Assembly: GCA_002305505.1 (NCBI GenBank) | Contig: DBRC01000055.1 | Span: 1 to 11,666, forward strand | Source: Prevotella sp. UBA1378 | Lineage (GTDB): Bacteria; Bacteroidota; Bacteroidia; Bacteroidales; Bacteroidaceae | Length of the DNA: 11,666 nucleotides | Direction: 5' to 3' | Shown here: piece after piece, positions 8,501 through 11,666 of the stretch | How the letters are laid out: every line of letters begins with the position of its first letter | How positions within the stretch are numbered: the first letter of the stretch is position 1 | Notes under the pieces: model-generated | What the model was told of the DNA's origin: nothing | Database searches by the model: none | Seen by the model: only the letters and a program-made list of their open reading frames with translations | Translations under genes and position numbers: made by a program

Positions 8501-8799
8501 TCATCAATGGAGTTGCGGTCTTCCTGGAGCGAGATGCGCCCACCGGTTGTAACCTGGGGGACATACCCGACATACGACACGGTGATTTTCGCATCCTTGG
8601 GCACCTCCAGCTTATATTGCCCGCTGAAGTCGGTCACCGTAGCATACTTCGTTCCTTTCACAATAACAGTAGCGCCGATGACGGGTTCGCCCAGTTCGTC
8701 ATAAACCGTTCCTTGCACCACCTTATTCTGTGCTGCCGCCGGCACGGCAACAGCCATCGCAATACCCAAGCAAATAGCTTTTATATTCTTTCTTTCCAT
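5515..8799 (-). CDS. SusC-like TonB-dependent outer-membrane transporter
   Basis: 1094 residues, normal for the SusC/RagA family, which imports oligosaccharides across the outer membrane using TonB energy. A signal peptide ends at AAAQ (residues 21-24). A carboxypeptidase-regulatory-like beta domain follows at about 27-93 (VQGTVYDELGEPVIGATVIVKGT, read as two overlapping parts, then FSGQY and VSYVGY). The TonB box region DEIVVVGYGTQ lies at 99-109. The plug spans about 110-237 and contains the family signature VESITVLKDAAAAVYGSRA at 207-225. The remainder is the 22-strand barrel, ending in the aromatic C terminus VTF needed for Bam assembly. There is no N-terminal STN domain, so direct sigma/anti-sigma signalling is not indicated. 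It begins 24 nt after the beta-helix lipoprotein gene and ends 14 nt before the SusD gene, so it is almost certainly co-transcribed with both. The substrate cannot be read from the sequence; pectin-derived oligosaccharide is an inference from the neighbours. Confidence 0.97.
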   Translation of the reverse strand: MERKNIKAICLGIAMAVAVPAAAQNKVVQGTVYDELGEPVIGATVIVKGTKYATVTDFSGQYKLEVPKDAKITVSYVGYVPQVTTGGRISLQEDRNSIDEIVVVGYGTQKMKNVTGAVEAISADELKDLSVGSLGDALVGQFNGVSVVNNGYRPGSSPSLQIRQSDVSVSQTPNSTLGGDPDARPLYVIDEFISTETAFNNLDVNEVESITVLKDAAAAVYGSRAAYGVVLVKTKKGKAGAPKISYNGQLGWTDALYTPKMLSAYEYGKVWNAVTAANTSTKDNVDIATKLFQADELEQMKSVGYNLLEDNWKAALTQRHGINMSGGTEKATYFANVNYFTQDGNIGKLDYERWNYRAGVNAKIGKWVKADIQVSGDYGTKNNAIIVSGGGTDGDYSNLMTHIPFVPSYMNGYPLVYTGMLNTTPTSDVQFYNFEAVQNCRDNVKNSTNNMNINGSLSFDLGFIEPLKGLTAKVSYAKSITNSKTNTQKTYMNVYGLANRGGSQGHLYIWDGMDVSDAYQLSNLNTYLLNNGNLLARSMSRSDSYQLNFTLQYARKFGLHDVSALFSIEKSEAESEDLIGQITDPISYTDGQSKSATGKQYTSFGRSESGMLSYVGRFNYAYADKYLFEFLLRSDASTKFAPANYWGTFPSVSAGWVMSEEKWFQDALPWVDFLKLRGSWGLLGRDNIQAWLWKQLYNRDLDRGAVFGNSSSTQVNAGLVIPQSGVNADVHWDKNYKTNFGIDARFLNGRLGVGFDYYYDKGRELFMTYTGTSLFPTTVGTKAAPENYGKIDEWGWELNVTWRDKIGKDINYWVKLSTGYSDNKILAGPFPATPLYNSIVQGERTDRGVWGLKCLGMFRSYQEIQEYFAENNITTYLGKTIDDVHPGMLIYADTHGTNDGTGNYGGPDGKIDENDYIRLSKYSSNPYGFTTNFGISYKDFSLTAQLSASWGAYNLVQTDFRKSASNLEYENVPSFWKNMYVYEDIYDAQGNVTVSANRNADYPNMKYSSVNEQASSFWLVNAAQITLRNISVGWTVPKLWLKPVGVSNVRLNLTVQNAVNFLNPYPDKSWAPYGGTYGRYPNLRKITMGINVTF

Positions 8800-8823
8800 A
8801 TTATTTCTGCCTGATTTAGATTA

Positions 8824-10293
8824 TTATTCCGCCAACCAGCGCGGGTCGCCTGTCTGGTTGGATAACTGTTCTGAACCGGTGGGAGTAAGGTCGCCGTTTA
8901 CCGGGTCTTTAAGTGCAGGGTCCGTCGTCAGTTGCGTGCCGCTTGCATCGTACGTCTCATTATCTGTCTCGGCAGCGCCGTCGAACCAATAGGTGTTATA
9001 ATTGAAGGTACAGCCGTTGGTATAGGTAGAGGCCGTACGCCCGCCGAGGATACGGCGTGCAATCTGTTTACTGCCGCAATCTACCCAGATGTTCTTCGTC
9101 ACAGTCCATTGGGAGGTGGCACGCCCGGCAAATCCGGAATAGTTGCCCCACTGCCCCTTCTTCACTACATTATAGAATGTGTTACTGATGTAATTAATGT
9201 AGTTGTAGGCATATCCTGCACGGTCGCAGCGGGCAGAGTTGTTATACTGTACGAAATATTTTGCATCGCTGGTGCCCGTATTCCAGAACGAACAGTTTTT
9301 GATTGTAAGCGTATTGGCAAAACCTGCCTTAAAATAGAAAATCGCCTGCCCACTGACGGCATCGGCGGAAGTAAGGTGTACATTACAGTTGTCTACGATG
9401 AGCGTACTCAGGCAATATTTTACGTTGTTGTCGTAAATCAGGTTCCCATTAACACCTTTGAAATCACAATTCACCAGATAAACCGGTTCGAGGATATCAT
9501 AATAGCTATTGCTTCCGCCGGCAGCGTTCATGATTGAGTCCACAGGCGTCTTGCTCATAGCTATCACGGGATTGGAAGAAGCACTGCAATCTAAAATAAG
9601 ATTTTTCAGAGTCATTCCGGCAGAGGTGCAGATACTCGCCTCCTCTCCAAGGGTGACAGTCGGGCGGTTGTTCTTGTTCGTACAACGCAAAGTAACCCAG
9701 TTTCCGGAGAAATCTACCGCTTTAGATATAGTATAAGTTCCCCCGCTTTCCAAATCTATGCAAAGTTCAATACCTGCACTATCCGACGGAAGAGGGTTCT
9801 CTTCAAAATACGCTGCAAGGTCGGTGCCCGACGGAATAGCTGCAAAGGTTGCCGTAAACGACGAGAATGTAATCTCAGTGGCTTCTGTTGCAGCAACATT
9901 GTTCAACCCTTCATTACCCAAGGTGCGGATAACAAACTTGTAGTTTGTATCTTCTACACGGGCCAGTTCGACAGAACACCCGTCGACCACGGCATTTTTT
10001 ATGCTGTCGACGACAACGGGATTGGATGGGTCTGACACATCATAAAGACTGTACTCATAGCCGCCCGCCCCATACACAACCGGCCACGTGATGAGCCATG
10101 AACTGCCATCCGAGCTCTTTGTTACTGTAATGTCACCCGCCGGGGGAGAGGTCAGCGTGGAATTCCTCACAGAAGAGCTCCACGTCTCATTGCCATCATA
10201 ATGATCCGCACATGAATAAAGCACCAACAGCCCAAGGGCGATGCCCGCCATTGCGCCGGCTTTCATTCGTGACAAGAATTGAATTCTTTTCAT
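8824..10293 (-). CDS. Surface lipoprotein, fibronectin-III-like region plus DUF4957/DUF5123-type beta-helix
   Basis: 489 residues. The N terminus carries a lipoprotein signal ending LYSC (Cys28), followed by ADHYD, an acidic stretch like the Bacteroidetes surface-export signal. Residues about 54-146 look like one fibronectin-III domain (ITVTKSSDGSSWLITWP, then the YKFVIRTLG strand). IPSGTDLAAYF at 153-163 opens a right-handed beta-helix of the DUF4957 kind (about 175-345, with repeats such as LKNLILDCS, STLIVDNCN and LTIKNCSFW). A DUF5123-like C-terminal part follows (NTFYN 371-375, KGQWGNY 379-385, IARRILGGR 411-419, TGDPRW 481-486). Lyase folds share the helix shape, but I see no recognisable pectate-lyase active site, so binding rather than cleavage is the better guess. 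It lies 24 nt upstream of the SusC gene, a usual place for a surface glycan-binding protein. From memory, proteins of this type flank SusCD pairs in Bacteroides pectin loci. A paralogue lies at 169-1374. Confidence 0.85.
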   Translation of the reverse strand: MKRIQFLSRMKAGAMAGIALGLLVLYSCADHYDGNETWSSSVRNSTLTSPPAGDITVTKSSDGSSWLITWPVVYGAGGYEYSLYDVSDPSNPVVVDSIKNAVVDGCSVELARVEDTNYKFVIRTLGNEGLNNVAATEATEITFSSFTATFAAIPSGTDLAAYFEENPLPSDSAGIELCIDLESGGTYTISKAVDFSGNWVTLRCTNKNNRPTVTLGEEASICTSAGMTLKNLILDCSASSNPVIAMSKTPVDSIMNAAGGSNSYYDILEPVYLVNCDFKGVNGNLIYDNNVKYCLSTLIVDNCNVHLTSADAVSGQAIFYFKAGFANTLTIKNCSFWNTGTSDAKYFVQYNNSARCDRAGYAYNYINYISNTFYNVVKKGQWGNYSGFAGRATSQWTVTKNIWVDCGSKQIARRILGGRTASTYTNGCTFNYNTYWFDGAAETDNETYDASGTQLTTDPALKDPVNGDLTPTGSEQLSNQTGDPRWLAE

Positions 10294-10315
10294 AAGCTTA
10301 TAATTAACGTTAATT

Positions 10316-11209
10316 TTATTTGTTTTCCTTGAATATTTCCTTCAGGTAAGCCACATTGGTAGAGAAGTTATACTTTACGTCGCGAACACGGCTGACATCG
10401 CGCGAACGCTCTACAACCAGCCAGCCACTCCACTGCATCCCATCGAGCGTACGCCTCACTTTGCGCAGGTCAATACGGGGGTCACGGTCGAGCGTAACGC
10501 TATCGGTGAGCGAAGCATGTATCTGGACAATACGCCCACGCCCCAGGCGCTTCAGTTCTTTACAGACATCGCGGCGGTTATCCACAGCATCTTGCAGGTT
10601 ATAGTAGATCTTAATGCCCTCGGAACCAATCTCTTTCAGCAACCGGGCATCCGACTTGGCATCCATGCCTGTACGGATACCGACAACCACACCGGAAGCC
10701 GATGCCAGCCGGCCTATCTCGCGCAACCGCCCAACCATCTCTTTACGGGCAGCTCCTTTCCGGAGCCAATCGCTGCCGCTGCCACCCAGGGGCAGGAAGG
10801 CTACGCGTGCACCGAAATCCCGCATGGTATGCAAACAGTCGGCAATCAGAGCAAGGTAATTGTCGCGCTTCAATAGGTCCTGCGCAAAAAATCCCGACAT
10901 GGCTACCGACGGGACCAGTACGCCCAAGGAGTCAGCAACATGCTTAAAACGGCGCATGGTTGCCTCATGGCGCACCTGGTTATCAAACAAAATGCGGTTG
11001 CCCAATGGCCCCATATCCATCTCCACGCCTTCGGCACCGACTTGACGCGTAAGGGCGAACTCGCCTAATTTCTGGCGTTTCAACATCATCCAGTCGCACA
11101 CGCCGATACGGTATCGCCCACCCACCGACTGTGCTGCTAACGGCATCGCCGGTAAAATGCTCAACATACAAAGAAGCAAAAAAACCGCTACGTGATTCTT
11201 TTTAGTCAT
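10316..11209 (-). CDS. Secreted sugar-phosphate isomerase/epimerase-like TIM-barrel protein
   Basis: 297 residues. Residues 1-26 form a signal peptide (basic MTKKN start, hydrophobic core, LAA before Gln27) with no lipobox, so the protein is probably periplasmic or secreted. The rest fits the xylose-isomerase-like TIM barrel family (AP endonuclease 2 fold): GVCDWMMLKRQKLG at 36-49, GAEGVEMDMG at 58-67, AFLPLGG at 137-143, IKIYYN at 199-204, QIHAS at 229-233 and SGWLVVERSRD at 261-271. Family enzymes isomerise or epimerise sugars using a metal held by Glu, Asp, His and Glu. Here Glu63 and Glu267 remain, but the strand usually read as GIET is GIRT (Arg179) and YYN replaces the common YYD or YFN, so activity is uncertain. 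It is the first gene of the SusCD cluster, 22 nt before the beta-helix lipoprotein gene. The start at 11209 gives a complete signal peptide and follows an A-rich leader. The family call is firm; the substrate is unknown. Confidence 0.85.
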   Translation of the reverse strand: MTKKNHVAVFLLLCMLSILPAMPLAAQSVGGRYRIGVCDWMMLKRQKLGEFALTRQVGAEGVEMDMGPLGNRILFDNQVRHEATMRRFKHVADSLGVLVPSVAMSGFFAQDLLKRDNYLALIADCLHTMRDFGARVAFLPLGGSGSDWLRKGAARKEMVGRLREIGRLASASGVVVGIRTGMDAKSDARLLKEIGSEGIKIYYNLQDAVDNRRDVCKELKRLGRGRIVQIHASLTDSVTLDRDPRIDLRKVRRTLDGMQWSGWLVVERSRDVSRVRDVKYNFSTNVAYLKEIFKENK

Positions 11210-11350
11210 TTTTTTGGTTAGACATTATTTTTTATATGACGGTTTTTTCTTCCGGTTGTCATCAATCCGGGATAAAAATATTCTATCTGTACGGTTGAGC
11301 TTATACTCCTTGCCCGGCCATCAAGTTCCGCAGTAAAGGCGGAAGGGACA

Positions 11351-11429
11351 GCCGCCCTAAAGGCACCTGAGTTCGGGATAAGGATATCACGTTTATCCGG
11401 ACGGCGGTGCCCCCTTTGCACTGCGGCGG
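11351..11429. repeat. Imperfect long inverted repeat in the leader region
   Basis: Nested complementary segments fold this block on itself: GCCGCC (11351-11356) with GGCGGC (11424-11429), AAA (11359-11361) with TTT (11415-11417), GGCACC (11362-11367) with GGTGCC (11406-11411), and GGATAA (11376-11381) with TTATCC (11393-11398) around a GATATC centre. It includes ACCTGAGTTCGGGATAAGG, which I believe, from memory only, recurs between genes in Bacteroidales genomes. It may be an interspersed repeat or part of a structured leader. Confidence 0.45.
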
Positions 11430-11465
11430 CATGGCCGTTGCAAGCCGGAGGATATACCCCTGTTT

Positions 11466-11527
11466 TGATTTTTGGCCATTTTTCTGAGATTTTTGGCCAA
11501 TTATCTCAGAAAAATGGCCAAAAATCA
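11466..11527. repeat. 62-bp near-perfect palindrome with three phased TGGCCA cores
   Basis: Positions 11466-11490 and 11503-11527 are perfect 25-bp inverted repeats. The 12 bases between them are themselves mostly symmetric, so 29 of the 31 base pairs of the whole 62-bp block obey the symmetry. TGGCCA occurs at 11473-11478, 11494-11499 and 11515-11520, centred exactly 21 bp apart, which is two DNA turns. A 12-base direct repeat (GATTTTTGGCCA) starts at 11467 and 11488, with its inverse ending at 11526. Neither strand has a T-tract after the stem, so it is not a typical terminator. It lies about 260 bases upstream of the first gene and could be an operator array, a structured leader or a mobile repeat. 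Confidence 0.8.
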
Positions 11528-11666
11528 TCCGAGCCGCTTTCCCTTATGCCGCCGGATTAGCGTGGGTTTCTTGTCCCGAACAGGCGTATGCATTCCTCTT
11601 TGCGTCCCTGACAGCGGCCGGTAATAATTAAAATAAGCGGTAGGATATGCGCAAGTTGGCTACCGG

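Larger units (their letters stand above)
11210..11666. other. Long non-coding region upstream of the gene cluster
   Basis: At least 457 bases without a credible gene. Short open frames on the minus strand here run through the palindrome and folded block and show no protein-like features. The region should hold the cluster promoter: the 90 bases before 11209 are AT-rich, but I find no clear TAnnTTTG minus-7 site. A small hairpin lies at 11326-11344 (TTCCGC with GCGGAA). No tRNA, CRISPR array or regulator gene is visible. Confidence 0.6.

Noticed and set aside
8824..10293. The beta-helix lipoprotein as an active pectate lyase
   Set aside because: The helix repeats suggest the same fold, but no catalytic Arg/Lys and Ca-binding Asp pattern of PL1 or PL9 could be recognised, and DUF4957/DUF5123 proteins are not known to me as lyases.
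11210..11310. A Bacteroides-type promoter (TTTG and TAnnTTTG) before the first gene
   Set aside because: Only poor matches such as TATTTTTA were found, with no TTTG at a suitable distance, so I do not list a site.
11466..11527. The 62-bp palindrome as a Rho-independent terminator of a gene beyond the right edge
   Set aside because: No T-tract follows the stem on either strand, and the pattern of three evenly spaced cores is not explained by termination. It cannot be fully excluded.
11218..11528. Two short minus-strand frames in the leader (11218-11421 and 11301-11528)
   Set aside because: They run through the inverted repeats, overlap each other, and lack signal, domain or a convincing start context. 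They are best explained as chance frames in repeat sequence.
11618..11666. CCGGTA and TACCGG near the right edge as a hairpin
   Set aside because: Only six paired bases separated by 37 bases, and cut by the window edge. This is expected by chance.

Overview
The window looks like part of a polysaccharide utilisation locus (PUL) from a Bacteroidales genome (Bacteroides, Parabacteroides, Prevotella or a relative; the sequence does not settle the genus). The basis is an adjacent SusC/SusD pair, Bacteroidetes lipoprotein signals with acidic residues after the lipid-anchored Cys, AT-rich gene leaders without strong Shine-Dalgarno sites, and C-terminal tails of the type IX secretion (T9SS) kind. All seven genes I can support lie on the minus strand and read from right to left.

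Layout in transcription order. (1) 11666-11210 is a long non-coding leader. It holds a 62-bp near-perfect palindrome and a second, imperfectly folded block. (2) 11209-3242 is a tight four-gene cluster with gaps of about 14 to 25 nt: a secreted TIM-barrel sugar isomerase/epimerase-like protein, a surface lipoprotein with a fibronectin-III-like region followed by a DUF4957/DUF5123-type beta-helix, a SusC-like TonB-dependent transporter, and a long SusD-like glycan-binding lipoprotein. A very strong hairpin (3178-3221) closes it. (3) 3075-2107 encodes a secreted beta-rich protein with a short Bacteroidales C-terminal tail, followed by a second perfect hairpin (2047-2089). (4) 1937-169 is a two-gene unit: a 174-residue secreted protein with a T9SS-like sorting tail, and a soluble paralogue of the beta-helix lipoprotein. 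A terminator-like hairpin (82-109) closes it.

How the genes may work together. SusC and SusD would capture and import an oligosaccharide. The lipoprotein beta-helix protein sits where a surface glycan-binding protein usually lies. DUF4957/DUF5123 proteins are, from memory, neighbours of SusCD pairs in pectin (homogalacturonan-type) loci, so pectin is the best substrate guess, but no glycoside hydrolase, polysaccharide lyase, esterase or regulator is present here to confirm it. The three downstream genes appear to be a secreted, non-lipidated accessory set, one of them duplicating the beta-helix module without its lipid anchor.

The points most worth a second look are the palindrome with three TGGCCA cores exactly 21 bp apart, the stand-alone tail-bearing small protein, the lipidated/unlipidated beta-helix pair, and the isomerase-like protein in which an expected metal-binding Glu appears to be Arg.
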